The notes under the pieces are model-generated. The model saw only the letters and a program-made list of their open reading frames with translations. It did not search any database and was not told where the DNA came from. Of a stretch of 50,646 bases of DNA, positions 1-8,694 are shown piece by piece. The stretch's first letter is position 1, and the number at the start of each line of letters is the position of its first letter. The stretch spans positions 1-50,646 of the forward strand of contig CAYRIY010000014.1 in the NCBI GenBank assembly GCA_964424335.1. The letters are read 5' to 3'. The translations under genes and the position numbers were made by a program. The DNA is from CAYRIY01 sp964424335. Lineage in GTDB: Bacteria; Bacillota; Limnochordia; DTU080; RSA5.

Positions 1-401
1 ATCCCCCGCCAGGGCATCGCGACGATCTCGCCCTGATAGCGATTGGTCTCATAAGCTTGGGGTGCTACGTCGTCCCCGAACGCCCAGCGCTCGACCCAAC
101 CATCGAGCGGCGCCATCAATCCTTGCGCGGCCAGGGCGCCGAGCGCCGCTCCCCCGTGCGTCCAAACATCCGGCGCAGCGCCGGCCGCATAGGCGACAAG
201 AAGCTCTTCGAGCCCCCAACTGATCGCTTTTACGTCGACCTCGATCCCGGTCTCTGCCGTAAACGAAGCGATCGCCTCGAGCACCTCGGGCGTTGTCGCG
301 CTCTGCGTCCAAAACGAGATCGTAGACGCCGCAAGCACCCCCGACGACACGCCGCACACAATGACCGCGACAATCACCAAACTTGCGCCTTTTCTCCTCA
401 T
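1..401 (-). CDS. ABC transporter solute-binding protein, family 1 (partial, C-terminus off window)
   Basis: The leftward frame from ATG at 401 (GAGG about ten bases upstream) stays open to base 1, giving 133 residues of N-terminus only. A signal peptide with basic start MRRKG and a hydrophobic core ends near VLAAS. The mature part opens with STISFWTQSATTPEVLEAI and continues with APDVWTHGG and EIVAMPWRG, the usual opening of sugar-type extracellular solute-binding proteins (lobe-1 strand, helix, then the 'PDV' segment). It should bind a substrate in the periplasm and deliver it to an ABC permease. Permease genes may lie to the left, outside the window. The cleavage site looks like signal peptidase I type, although a Cys (VIVCGV) sits in the hydrophobic core without a good lipobox. 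Substrate unknown. Confidence 0.85.
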   Translation of the reverse strand, partial: MRRKGASLVIVAVIVCGVSSGVLAASTISFWTQSATTPEVLEAIASFTAETGIEVDVKAISWGLEELLVAYAAGAAPDVWTHGGAALGALAAQGLMAPLDGWVERWAFGDDVAPQAYETNRYQGEIVAMPWRG

Positions 402-707
402 CCACCCAATCCTCGTCAATCAAGCCACCTCCATGATCTCTGGGCTGGCGTGGATCCAGGCCCATCCGGTTCTTCTGAGTTTTGCGACTCAGCACGAGTT
501 TCCTCTCGAATTTCCTCTGCCCGTCCATTTCTAAACGTATTTCAAATTACACCATTACAGAGTTACATCGTAATTGCGATTACGATGATTGAAAGGGTAG
601 ATGACCGAGGAGTCGTCAACCGTTTAGGAGAATCGGTGGGAGAATAGGGAAAACTGGTGGGCAGTCGGCAATGCGAGAGCAAGGACGCTATTTGGGGGGC
701 TTTGAGC
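402..707. other. intergenic region between divergent SBP and hydrolase genes
   Basis: No convincing gene is seen here. Open frames on both strands lack ribosome sites and familiar motifs. The only clear structure is the palindrome at 566-587. On the minus strand a weak promoter-like pair, TTACGA and TGTAAT spaced by 16 bases, overlaps its downstream arm and points towards the SBP gene; this is only a guess. Confidence 0.5.
566..587. promoter_or_regulatory. perfect 9-bp-arm palindrome, putative operator
   Basis: The arms CATCGTAAT and ATTACGATG are exact reverse complements separated by TGCG. It lies between the divergent SBP (start 401) and hydrolase (start 708) genes. The TCGTAAT/ATTACGA halves resemble Zur-box halves but the spacer is four bases instead of one, so another regulator is equally possible. 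Confidence 0.5.
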
Positions 708-1748
708 ATGGATGACATGGACAGGTTTAAAGCAATCGAACTTCCGCCGCACTACGACCCGAGCAAGGTGGCCGAGGTTTGGCGGGTCGCCTACAATCAA
801 CTGGCGCCGCAGGCGGAGGAGTGGGCGAAGCGGCACGGGGTGCTCCCCGCTTCATCGGATCGGTTGCGCGTGGCGCTCGTCCTGGTCGACTTACAAAACA
901 CGTTCTGCACGCCTGGTTTCGAATTGTACGTCGGCGACACTGCGGTTGAAGATAGCCGCCGCCTTTCGGAATTCATCTACCGCCACTTGGGCGCCATCAC
1001 GCACATCTCCGTGACGCTTGACACGCACCGGGCCATGCAGATCTTTCATCCGATCTTTTTCGTCGACGCGGAGGGCAGGCACCCGGCGCCGGGATCCGCC
1101 GTCACGCGCCAAGATGTGGAATCGGGCGTTTGGAAGGTGAACGAAACGGTCGCGTACAGCCTGGCGAGCGGTGATCGCGACGCGCTGAAAGCCCACCTCG
1201 ACCACTATGTGGCGTGCCTCGATGAGCACAGCCGCTACGCCCTCACCGTCTGGCCGTACCACGCCATGCTCGGCGGCATCGGCCACGCCCTGGTCTCCTC
1301 GGTGGAAGAAGCCTGCTTTTTCCACAACATCGCGCGCAAGAGCCAGACCGATTTTCAAATCAAGGGCGATCACCCCTTGACGGAAAACTACTCTGCGCTG
1401 CGACCCGAGGTCACGACCGGCCCAAGCGGCGCCGCGATCGCAAAACGGAACGACGCGCTCCTCGACCGGCTCCTCTCCTTTGATCGGATCATTGTGGCCG
1501 GCCAGGCGAAGAGCCACTGTGTCGCATGGACGGTCGACGATCTGCTCGAGGAGATCAATCGGCGCGACCCATCGCTCGCCAAAAACCTGTACCTCCTCGA
1601 AGACTGCACTTCGCCCGTCATCATTCCCGGCGCCGTCGACTTTACCGAGGCTGCGAACGAGGCGTTCGAACGCTTTCGGGGCGCCGGCGTCCGTGTCGTG
1701 CGTTCCACGGATCCGCTTTCGGATTGGCCCGGGTTTTTACCGCGATGA
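708..1748 (+). CDS. isochorismatase/nicotinamidase-family cysteine hydrolase
   Basis: A 346-residue protein of the isochorismatase-like hydrolase superfamily (nicotinamidase, isochorismatase, N-carbamoyl hydrolases). The expected triad is visible: Asp in VDLQNTF, Lys in AGQAKSHCV and the nucleophilic Cys in the same SHC segment. A metal-site type segment, VWPYHAMLGG, lies between. It is longer than the usual 180-220 residues because of an N-terminal extension of about 45 residues and a central insertion. There is no signal peptide, so it is probably cytoplasmic. ATG 708 is chosen because it follows a G-rich stretch; a GTG at 657 is also in frame. It converges on the next gene with a 12-base overlap. 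The exact amide substrate cannot be told; nicotinamide is the most natural guess. Confidence 0.85.
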   Translation: MDDMDRFKAIELPPHYDPSKVAEVWRVAYNQLAPQAEEWAKRHGVLPASSDRLRVALVLVDLQNTFCTPGFELYVGDTAVEDSRRLSEFIYRHLGAITHISVTLDTHRAMQIFHPIFFVDAEGRHPAPGSAVTRQDVESGVWKVNETVAYSLASGDRDALKAHLDHYVACLDEHSRYALTVWPYHAMLGGIGHALVSSVEEACFFHNIARKSQTDFQIKGDHPLTENYSALRPEVTTGPSGAAIAKRNDALLDRLLSFDRIIVAGQAKSHCVAWTVDDLLEEINRRDPSLAKNLYLLEDCTSPVIIPGAVDFTEAANEAFERFRGAGVRVVRSTDPLSDWPGFLPR

Positions 1749-2336
1749 AGCTTTGGAACCGCCCACACCGCGGCGCGCGAGGCGCGCAAATGCCGGCGTC
1801 AAGACCAGACCGACGGCAAGCGACGGGATCGCCACACCGAAGAATCCGTAGAGCCACCAGCCCCAAAAGCCCGTGCCAAACGCGATCCCAAAGCGCGACC
1901 ATTGCCGTTCGACAAAGTCGGTGGCACTAAGGCCAAGCCAGGTCGTGCCGGAAAAAAGCGTCCATGAGATCAACGTCGTGAGCGTAAACGCCGCGACGAG
2001 GGCCCCTACCCCGAACTCTCGGCCAAGCGCAGCCCACATTTTGGCGAAAAGCGAGGCGAACAGGAATCCTCCGACGTGCGCGGGGATGTTTGCGAGCGGG
2101 TACGGACTGCTCGTCGCAAGCATCGTAAGCAATCCGATCACCACGGCAATGATAGCCAGGAAGGCCCAACCGATGCGGGGCGCCACAATGAGCGCCAAGA
2201 GCGTATAGACGATGATGCTGGGGGCGAGCTGCGCTCCGCCGATTTGTACCACTTGGCCCAGCATGTGCGCCAAGTACGTCAGCACGAGAAACACGACGAT
2301 GATCCCAAGGTCACGGGCATTCAATTGTTGTGACAT
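1737..2336 (-). CDS. ECF-S / TrpP-like integral membrane protein
   Basis: A 199-residue membrane protein with about five hydrophobic helices and short loops. The pattern GGAQLAPSIIVYTLLALI, then a helix pair and NIPAHVGGFLFASLFAK, resembles the substrate-binding S components of ECF transporters and TrpP/YhaG tryptophan transporters, but this rests on pattern and not on an alignment. The start is ATG 2336, preceded by AGAAGGTGG; a further upstream GTG lies inside that ribosome site. It is the last gene in the leftward direction after livF, 100 bases downstream, so it may be co-transcribed. No ECF energising module is present in the window. Substrate unknown. Confidence 0.6.
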   Translation of the reverse strand: MSQQLNARDLGIIVVFLVLTYLAHMLGQVVQIGGAQLAPSIIVYTLLALIVAPRIGWAFLAIIAVVIGLLTMLATSSPYPLANIPAHVGGFLFASLFAKMWAALGREFGVGALVAAFTLTTLISWTLFSGTTWLGLSATDFVERQWSRFGIAFGTGFWGWWLYGFFGVAIPSLAVGLVLTPAFARLARRGVGGSKASSR

Positions 2337-2436
2337 GTACCAATCCACCTTCTCTTCTCATCTTAACGAACAGTGCGATTTCATCTTAGCCAACAGTATA
2401 TGGACGATCGCATCGATTCGATCCCACGGCACGATT

Positions 2437-3162
2437 TCAGGCGTGACCCAAGTACGCCCGCTTCATGTCGTCGTTTGCGAGCAGATCTTGGGCCGGCCCC
2501 TCGAGCGCCACCTCGCCCGTCTGCAACACATACCCGCGATCCGCGACGGAGAGCGCCGCCTGGGCGTTTTGCTCGACGATAAAAAGGCTCACGCCCTGGT
2601 CGTTCACTTGACGGATGATGTCGAAGATCAATGAGACGTAGCGCGGCGAAAGTCCCATCGACGGCTCGTCCATTAAGATCAACTTGGGACGCGACATGAG
2701 CGCTCGGCCCATCGCAAGCATCTGCTGCTCCCCGCCCGAAAGCGTGCCCCCGAGTTGGCCGAGGCGCTCCTTGAGCCTTGGAAAGCAGGAAAAGACATAA
2801 GCCAAGTCGTCGTCGATCCCTTTACGATCCCTTCTGAGGTACGCCCCAAGGTGCAGGTTCTCTCGGACCGTTAGCTTTGGGAAGATCCGCCGGTTCTCCG
2901 GAACGATCCCCATTCCCCGCTCCACACGCTCCGCAGGGCTAAGCCCCGTGATATCTTCGCCGGCAAATGTCACTCGTCCCGAGGAAACCTTGACGATGCC
3001 TAGGGCGGCCTTCATCGTGGTCGACTTGCCCGATGCGTTCCCCCCAAGCAGGCAAACGATCTCGCCGGCATAGACGGTCAGATTGACGTTCGTAAGCGCT
3101 CGAATCGGACCGTAATGCGTGGTCACGGACTCAAAGCCAAGGAGGGGATGATGATCCGTCAC
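2437..3162 (-). CDS. livF: branched-chain amino acid-type ABC transporter ATP-binding protein LivF
   Basis: The 241-residue ATPase is the second of the two cytoplasmic nucleotide-binding subunits of a Liv-type (HAAT) importer. Visible motifs are Walker A GGNASGKST, signature LSGGEQQM, Walker B LILMDEP and the VEQN segment characteristic of LivF proteins. Start GTG 3162 overlaps the livG stop in a GTGA, indicating translational coupling, with AGGGGGAG upstream. It pairs with LivG, LivH, LivM and the LivK-like binding protein encoded just upstream. The transported ligand may be a branched-chain amino acid, another amino acid, or an amide or urea compound; the family is broad. Confidence 0.93.
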   Translation of the reverse strand: MTDHHPLLGFESVTTHYGPIRALTNVNLTVYAGEIVCLLGGNASGKSTTMKAALGIVKVSSGRVTFAGEDITGLSPAERVERGMGIVPENRRIFPKLTVRENLHLGAYLRRDRKGIDDDLAYVFSCFPRLKERLGQLGGTLSGGEQQMLAMGRALMSRPKLILMDEPSMGLSPRYVSLIFDIIRQVNDQGVSLFIVEQNAQAALSVADRGYVLQTGEVALEGPAQDLLANDDMKRAYLGHA

Positions 3163-4028
3163 GCTTTCTCCCCCTCTGTGTCGGCTGCGGGCTCGTCATC
3201 GCCGTCATTGCCCTGTCCGGCGCCTGCCGGCCCATCGCCTTCGCTGGACGCTGGACGTCCGAGGTACGACTCGATGACTACCGGATCGTTCGTGACCTCG
3301 TAAAAGGAACCCTCAGCGAGTTTCCGTCCAAAATCCATGGCGACCACGCGATCCGACACCATTTCGACGAGCTTCATTTTGTGCTCGACCACAAGGATCG
3401 CAAAGCCGTGCTCATCCCTCATGCGCAGGATCAGGCGGGCGATCTCGTCGGTCTCGTTCGGGTTCATCCCCGCCGACGGCTCGTCGAGCAATAGGAGGCG
3501 AGCGCCGGTCGACATCGCCCGCGCCATCTCCACCCGCCGCCTGTTTGCATAGCTGAGGACATGGACCGGCTGCCCCAGCCGATACCCCATGAGTCTCCGC
3601 CCAAAGAAAGCGAGTGAATCCAAAGCGACGTTCGTCAACTCTTGCGTGCGCGTCCGGTAGCGGCGCAGTCCCAGCGCGGCCGCGAGCCAGCCAACGCCGA
3701 GCCTGTGGTGTTGCGCGACCATGACGTTGTCCAGCACCGAAAGCTCGTGAAATAATCTAAGGCTTTGGAACGTCCGCGCGATGCCCGCGGCCGTCACCTT
3801 ATCCGGACCTAGGCCGTCGATCCTCTTGCCGCCAAAGAGGATCTCGCCCGAGTCCGGCTTGTAAAACCCGCTGATCAAGTTGAAGAGCGTCGTCTTTCCG
3901 GCGCCGTTTGGGCCAATCAAGGAGACGATCTCACCCGGACGGACGACAAGGCTCATGTCTTGGACCGCTTGGACGCCCCCAAACGCCTTCGAGACATTCT
4001 TTATCTCAAGCGCCCCCGTGTGAGACAT
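3159..4028 (-). CDS. livG: branched-chain amino acid-type ABC transporter ATP-binding protein LivG
   Basis: The 289-residue ATPase has Walker A GPNGAGKTT, the LivG-type helical insertion containing GIARTFQSLRLF, a Walker B with LLLLDEPSAGMNPNE and a switch His in VVEHKM. The family usually ends around residue 255; here about 30 extra residues rich in Glu, Asp, Gly and Ala (SSEGDGPAGAGQGNDGDDEP) form a probably disordered acidic tail. ATG 4028 sits behind two GGAGG runs located inside the livM 3' end, and the two genes overlap by 23 bases. It works with LivF on the LivH/LivM membrane pair. Confidence 0.93.
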   Translation of the reverse strand: MSHTGALEIKNVSKAFGGVQAVQDMSLVVRPGEIVSLIGPNGAGKTTLFNLISGFYKPDSGEILFGGKRIDGLGPDKVTAAGIARTFQSLRLFHELSVLDNVMVAQHHRLGVGWLAAALGLRRYRTRTQELTNVALDSLAFFGRRLMGYRLGQPVHVLSYANRRRVEMARAMSTGARLLLLDEPSAGMNPNETDEIARLILRMRDEHGFAILVVEHKMKLVEMVSDRVVAMDFGRKLAEGSFYEVTNDPVVIESYLGRPASSEGDGPAGAGQGNDGDDEPAADTEGEKA

Positions 4029-5322
4029 CCTCCGGTCCTCCCTTCTTCGCAGCGCCTTCCCCGGTCAGCCACGCGTCGCGGCTGCGCTCTGTGTCACTGA
4101 GCTCTTTATCCTTGCGGTCAAAGATCAAGCCCCAGCCAAACTCGGATCGCCCGAGCGCGCCGAGCGGCCGGTAGATCATGACGAGCAAGAGGCATACGCC
4201 AAGGAGCAGATTTCGCAAGCCGACAAAGGAGCGTGGCTCCTCAAACCACGGCCAAGGCGCCGCGCCGCTCACGAGCACGACGCCTGCGACGGCAAGCAGT
4301 CCGCCAATGACGCCGATTCGCCAAAGGGTCCGGTTGGCGGTCTTGGCCTTTTGAAACCGCCACTTTGCTGCCACAACGAGGAAAAGCGCGGCCGCGGTTG
4401 CAAGCGCCGCCCAACCGATCAGCGGGCCTGGCGCCTGCGATTGCTCGAGGGGCTGCAGATACTGGCGGACGAGCACGACGAGCGCCGTGCCGAGTACGGC
4501 GCCCGTATTGGACCCGGCGCCGCCCACGGAGACCGCCACGAGCAAATACGTCATCAAAAAGATTTGAAAGGTGTTGGGATCGATCGTTCCAAGCCAGCTT
4601 GCGTACAGGCCCCCCGCGATGCCTGCAAAGGCGGCGGAGATGCCGAAGGCGAGCACTTTGTGGTACGCGATGTTGATCCCCATCGCCTGTGCGGCCAGCT
4701 CATCCTCACGAATCGACTTCAGCGCTCGCCCGTAACTCGACTGAGTAAAGCGTGTGAGAAACCAAAGTGTGACGACCAACCACACGTAGGCCGCGAAGGG
4801 ACCGCCGAATACCGCGGGAACTCCTCGGATGCCCAATCCGCCGTTGGTGAGGAGCGTACCCTGATCGGTGGCCGACACGTAGCGGATCGCCTCGCCAAAC
4901 CCGAGCGTCACCATGGCCAGGTAATCCCCACGCAGGCGCAGACTCGGAATGCCGACCGAAAGGCCAAAGAGCGCCGCGACGAGCCCGCCCGCCAACACGG
5001 CCACCGTCATTTGCACGACCACAGACTGGGAGAGCCAGTTTAAGTTGAGCGACTGCGCCCATGGAGCCATGAGAAACGCCGTCGTCTTGGGCGAGGTGAG
5101 GAGCGCTGTCACATAGGCGCCGACCAGCATAAAGCCGTGCTGCCCTAAGTTGGGCAGGCCCGCCGTCCCGTTGGTGAGGTTGAGCGCGACCGCCGCAACG
5201 GCCCAGATGGCCGTAAGGCTAAGCAGCCTTGCGAGCAGCCAGCCGCCCGCGACGCGCTCGAGGTAGAGCAGCGCGGCGCCGATGAGCGCAATGGAAATAA
5301 ACCACAGGAGTCGGTTTCGCAT
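4006..5322 (-). CDS. livM: branched-chain amino acid-type ABC transporter permease LivM
   Basis: A 438-residue membrane protein. The LivM core holds about eight helices (TNGTAGLPNLGQHGFML, then SLRLRGDYLAMVTLGFGEAIR, then the EAA-like ALKSIREDELAAQAMGIN loop that docks the ATPases). The family is usually 320-360 residues. The excess comes from a C-terminal stretch from about residue 330 with two further hydrophobic helices and a charged tail (FDRKDKELSDTERSRDAW). The stop of livH and the ATG here form TGATG, and CGGAGAAAG serves as ribosome site. It is one half of the transmembrane channel. Confidence 0.92.
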   Translation of the reverse strand: MRNRLLWFISIALIGAALLYLERVAGGWLLARLLSLTAIWAVAAVALNLTNGTAGLPNLGQHGFMLVGAYVTALLTSPKTTAFLMAPWAQSLNLNWLSQSVVVQMTVAVLAGGLVAALFGLSVGIPSLRLRGDYLAMVTLGFGEAIRYVSATDQGTLLTNGGLGIRGVPAVFGGPFAAYVWLVVTLWFLTRFTQSSYGRALKSIREDELAAQAMGINIAYHKVLAFGISAAFAGIAGGLYASWLGTIDPNTFQIFLMTYLLVAVSVGGAGSNTGAVLGTALVVLVRQYLQPLEQSQAPGPLIGWAALATAAALFLVVAAKWRFQKAKTANRTLWRIGVIGGLLAVAGVVLVSGAAPWPWFEEPRSFVGLRNLLLGVCLLLVMIYRPLGALGRSEFGWGLIFDRKDKELSDTERSRDAWLTGEGAAKKGGPEDVSHGGA

Positions 5323-6296
5323 CAGACTTTCTCCGTAAGGTCTTCGCCCACGATGCCTGTCGGGCGAACGAGCAGGATGACCAACAAGACGATCACGGCA
5401 AAAACCTGTTGAAAGGAAGTGAGACCAGGAAAGAAAGCGACCACGAAGGTCTCGGCCAATCCGAGGAGGAGTCCCCCGAGGACGGCGCCGGGAATCGACC
5501 CGATGCCCCCGATCACAGCCGCCGTAAACGCCTTGATTCCCGGCAGGATGCCCATCAACGGGTGGATCTGCACGTACTGCAAGCTGTACATCACACCACC
5601 TGCCGCGGCCAGCGCCGAACCGACGAAAAAGACGAGCGCGATCATACGATCAACGGGAATGCCAAGCATCCGCGCCATCTCGACGTCCTGCGCCGTCGCT
5701 CGGATGGCTGCGCCCGCCTTGCTCCGTTCGATGAATACGTAAAGGCCGACCAAGGCGACGAGGGTGATCAGCGGTACGACAAACAGGAGGCTCTGGTAAT
5801 AGACGGGCTCTCCGAATACTTCGAACGAGCGGCTTGCCGTCAAGCCGCTCCGAGCGCTGAACGCCTGGTTTCGTGCGCCGAAGACCACGTTGGCCGCGTT
5901 TTCGAGGAAGAGCGAGACGGCGATGGCGGTGATGAGGAGGCTCGCCCTTGGGGCCTGCCTTAGCGGCCGGTAGGCGACGCGCTCGATGCCTGCGCCGATC
6001 AGTCCGGTCGCCGCCATCGACACGAGCATCGCCGCCCACCATGGCATGTTAAAAAAGAGGATCAGGTAGTGCGCCAAGTACGCCCCAAGCATGAACACAT
6101 CGCCGTGGGCGAAATTGATCAGCCGCACAATCCCATACACCATCGAGTAGCCGGTGGCAATCAGCGCATACTGGCTTCCCATCGAAAGCGCCGACAGGAA
6201 GTTTTGCACAAATAGCCCGGGGCCCAACACGGCCAACCCGGCGGCGACGAAGAGCGCCACCAATACTGTTACGTTGATAAGTGTCCGTCCGCGCAT
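5322..6296 (-). CDS. livH: branched-chain amino acid-type ABC transporter permease LivH
   Basis: A 324-residue inner-membrane permease. The family marks are ALIATGYSMVYGIVRLINFAHG in the first third and the ATPase-docking loop AIRATAQDVEMARMLGI, followed by KAFTAAVIGGIGSIPGAVLGG, with about eight membrane helices and the conserved end LLVRPTGIVGE. ATG 6296 is favoured because GGGGG lies six bases upstream; an in-frame GTG at 6320 would add eight residues. It lies 39 bases after the binding-protein gene and is coupled to livM. Confidence 0.92.
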   Translation of the reverse strand: MRGRTLINVTVLVALFVAAGLAVLGPGLFVQNFLSALSMGSQYALIATGYSMVYGIVRLINFAHGDVFMLGAYLAHYLILFFNMPWWAAMLVSMAATGLIGAGIERVAYRPLRQAPRASLLITAIAVSLFLENAANVVFGARNQAFSARSGLTASRSFEVFGEPVYYQSLLFVVPLITLVALVGLYVFIERSKAGAAIRATAQDVEMARMLGIPVDRMIALVFFVGSALAAAGGVMYSLQYVQIHPLMGILPGIKAFTAAVIGGIGSIPGAVLGGLLLGLAETFVVAFFPGLTSFQQVFAVIVLLVILLVRPTGIVGEDLTEKV

Positions 6297-6335
6297 TTGG
6301 GCCCCCGAATGCGCCCGCACTCGATGCGGGTCGCG

Positions 6336-7559
6336 CTACTCGTGTGGATAAAAGACCGTTGAGTCGGGCCCGATCAGGAAGTAACCCATCGAGTCCCGCT
6401 CGTACCTGCCGTCGGGCAGGACGTTCCGCACGACGAGGAGCCCCATCGATCGGTTCGCGGGTGTGCCCTCGGTCCCTGCGTACGTGATGTCGCCCGTAAC
6501 GCCGGGATAACCTTCGATCGACGCCAGCGCGTCCCTCACCGCCACGCGAAACCGAGCGACGTCCGCAGGATCCGCTCCCGAGCGAATGGCCGTTTCGATC
6601 GCCGCTCGGATGACTCCATACGCGTCGCTTCCTGCGAGGGTCACGCCACTAAACCCAACGCTGCTTGGGTACAGCTCAAAGTACGCGTCCTGCACGGCTC
6701 CGGCACGCTCGAGCGCGTCCGGAGCGAGCTGCGAGAGCTCCGGAAAGCCCGTGAACTGGACCCCTTCAAACGCCTCTCCGGCCAGTTCCGTGCATGTAGG
6801 AGAGTCGAGCGAGTCGCCGCCCACCCACGGTTGATCCAGTCCCATCGCCCGCGACTGGCGAACGAGCGGGCCTGCCAACTGGCAAAACGCCGCATTCACC
6901 AAAACGTCCGGGTTAAACCTTCGCGCGTTGTTGAGCTGCGGCGAGAAGTCGACAGCGGCCTGGTTGAATGATTGCACTTGCACCTGGCCACCAAGGCGCT
7001 GGAACGCATTTTGGAACAGGCTCGTGTAACCGACCGAGAAATCGTCGTCCGCCTGGCGAAAGATCACGACCCGCCGCGCCCCGAGGGTCTCGTAGACGTA
7101 CTGCGCCAAGGTTTGACTTTGAAAGTCGTCGGTGAACGGGATTCTGAAAATGTAATCGCCGATTTGAGTGAGGACCGGGTTGGTCGCCCCGGTGCTGATT
7201 TGCGCGAGCCGCCGCTCTTGATAAATTGGAGCAGCCGCAATGCTCATCGACGAGGAAAATCCGCCAAGGACCGCTACAACGCTCTCACCGGCCAAGCGAG
7301 TGGCGCAGTTGATCGCCTCTTCGCGCAAGGTCTGGTTGTCGCACACCGAAAACTCGATCCGGTAAGTCGTATCGCCCACCGTAAACGTAGGCTGGATGTG
7401 ATGGGCGGCCAAAATGCCGCGGTACTGCTCTGTCCCCTGACCGCTCGAATACCCGGTCAGTTCCATGTTGACGCCGACCAAAATCCGCGTTTCGGCCCAA
7501 GCAGTGCCCGTCACAGCCAGCATCGCCAGCACGAGGGCAAAAACAATGACTCTTTTCAT
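6336..7559 (-). CDS. Liv-type ABC transporter substrate-binding protein (LivK-like)
   Basis: A 407-residue periplasmic binding protein of the type I fold (Peripla_BP_6 / amino acid-binding HAAT family). The signal peptide MKRVIVFALVLAMLAVTGTA ends at AWA-ET without a lipobox Cys, so the protein should be soluble in a periplasm. The mature chain starts TRILVGVNMELTGYSSGQG and contains VVAVLGGFSSSMSIAAAPIY, the usual ligand-site segment, and later DAYGVIRAAIETA. Start ATG 7559 has GGGAGGAG eight bases upstream. It is the first gene of the operon. The ligand cannot be predicted. Confidence 0.92.
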   Translation of the reverse strand: MKRVIVFALVLAMLAVTGTAWAETRILVGVNMELTGYSSGQGTEQYRGILAAHHIQPTFTVGDTTYRIEFSVCDNQTLREEAINCATRLAGESVVAVLGGFSSSMSIAAAPIYQERRLAQISTGATNPVLTQIGDYIFRIPFTDDFQSQTLAQYVYETLGARRVVIFRQADDDFSVGYTSLFQNAFQRLGGQVQVQSFNQAAVDFSPQLNNARRFNPDVLVNAAFCQLAGPLVRQSRAMGLDQPWVGGDSLDSPTCTELAGEAFEGVQFTGFPELSQLAPDALERAGAVQDAYFELYPSSVGFSGVTLAGSDAYGVIRAAIETAIRSGADPADVARFRVAVRDALASIEGYPGVTGDITYAGTEGTPANRSMGLLVVRNVLPDGRYERDSMGYFLIGPDSTVFYPHE

Positions 7560-7661
7560 AGGAATGACTCCTCCCGGACGCACGCGGCGTCGTAAGCGCT
7601 ATCGTAACGTACTCAGGGTATTTTTTCGACTCACTGGGATTTCCTTCTTTTTCATGAACCG

Positions 7662-8483
7662 TTAAGCCCCTGACCGCTCATTCGCCGCCCCCAGTGCGTC
7701 GGCCATCGCTTCCGCAACGCCCACCCCACACGCCCCTTCGGCCACGTATCCGCCGCGCTCCGCAACAAGGCGTCGGATGCTCTCGTCCGCATTGCTCACG
7801 GTCGCTGCTCGAAATCCAAACCGGCCGTCCAGCATCGATCGGTCGTTTTCGCTGTCCCCAATCGCCAAAATCTCTTCGGGACGAAGCCCGGACGTTTCTG
7901 CATAGCGGTTCAGCGTGGCGCCCTTGGATGCACGTACGTGCCGGAGCGCGACTCCCCGGCCGTTTCGGATCGGGACGATGTCGGGCACCGTCGACCGGAG
8001 GCGCTCCGCAAGCAGCGCCGCTCCCGCTTCAGCCGACTCCCGATCGGAAAAGACCAACTCGACAAAGCCGCGCCGCTCCTCGATCGCCGCCTCGACGCGC
8101 CTTAACCCGGGATCCATTTGCGCAAGGTCGGTCTCGAGCAACCGACCGACTAACGAAGCGACCTGATTCAAATGCCCGCGCTCGTCTGCTACGATGCGGT
8201 CGTTCCACTCTGCGTCCGGCCGGTATGCGCCGCCTTCTAATGCGTAAATCCGGCGCTCCTCCGCGATGATTAGGGAGGGAAAGGAAGTCTTGGCCGGATC
8301 GATCTCGTGTTCGAGCAACGTCTGGTAAATAAAGTCGAAGTCTCGCCACGTGACGATCCCAATTTGGACGCCGCGGCGATGCGCGTCGAATAAGGCCGCA
8401 ACCGCTTCTTCTCGAATTCCATAGTGCGGCTGCGTGCCGCCGAGCAGCGTGCCGTCTAAGTCGAGCCCAACGAATCGGATCAT
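7662..8483 (-). CDS. HAD superfamily (Cof/IIB-type) phosphatase
   Basis: A 273-residue cytosolic phosphatase. The nucleophile and acid are Asp8 and Asp10 in GLDLDGTL, the third motif Lys is in RASKGATLNRY and the Mg-binding fourth motif is AIGDSENDRSM. A cap domain lies between residues of about 80 and 190, as in Cof-type IIB enzymes that dephosphorylate sugar phosphates and cofactor intermediates. ATG 8483 follows AGGAGAGG. It precedes the Liv operon by 102 bases in the same direction but has no obvious functional link to it. Substrate unknown. Confidence 0.88.
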   Translation of the reverse strand: MIRFVGLDLDGTLLGGTQPHYGIREEAVAALFDAHRRGVQIGIVTWRDFDFIYQTLLEHEIDPAKTSFPSLIIAEERRIYALEGGAYRPDAEWNDRIVADERGHLNQVASLVGRLLETDLAQMDPGLRRVEAAIEERRGFVELVFSDRESAEAGAALLAERLRSTVPDIVPIRNGRGVALRHVRASKGATLNRYAETSGLRPEEILAIGDSENDRSMLDGRFGFRAATVSNADESIRRLVAERGGYVAEGACGVGVAEAMADALGAANERSGA

Positions 8484-8611
8484 TCGCCTCTCCTGTCACA
8501 CCCCAGGATGCGCCTTGGGGAAACATTGTTTCCTAGTTTGCCATCCCGTGAAATACGTTGTTGCCTACTCTATCACGGCAATAATCGCCAGGTCAAGACA
8601 GGACAAGCAAC

Positions 8612-8625
8612 GGGGAACGTTCCCA
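8612..8625. promoter_or_regulatory. palindrome GGGGAA-CG-TTCCCA, possible operator
   Basis: A near-perfect dyad about 130 bases upstream of the HAD phosphatase gene. A closely similar dyad, GGGGAA-CA-TTCCCC, occurs at 35473-35486 upstream of an ABC exporter. The pair may mark a shared regulator. Confidence 0.3.
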
Positions 8626-8694
8626 CGAGAGTGGGTGTAGACGGGGTTAGACAGTGACGAGCAGGTCACGCTGCGCGACGCTAGCGTCCTGGTC

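Noticed and set aside
49..528. Long Arg/Gly-rich frame overlapping the partial SBP
   Set aside because: It is another frame of the same strand; the SBP frame has a signal peptide and family motifs, this one has neither.
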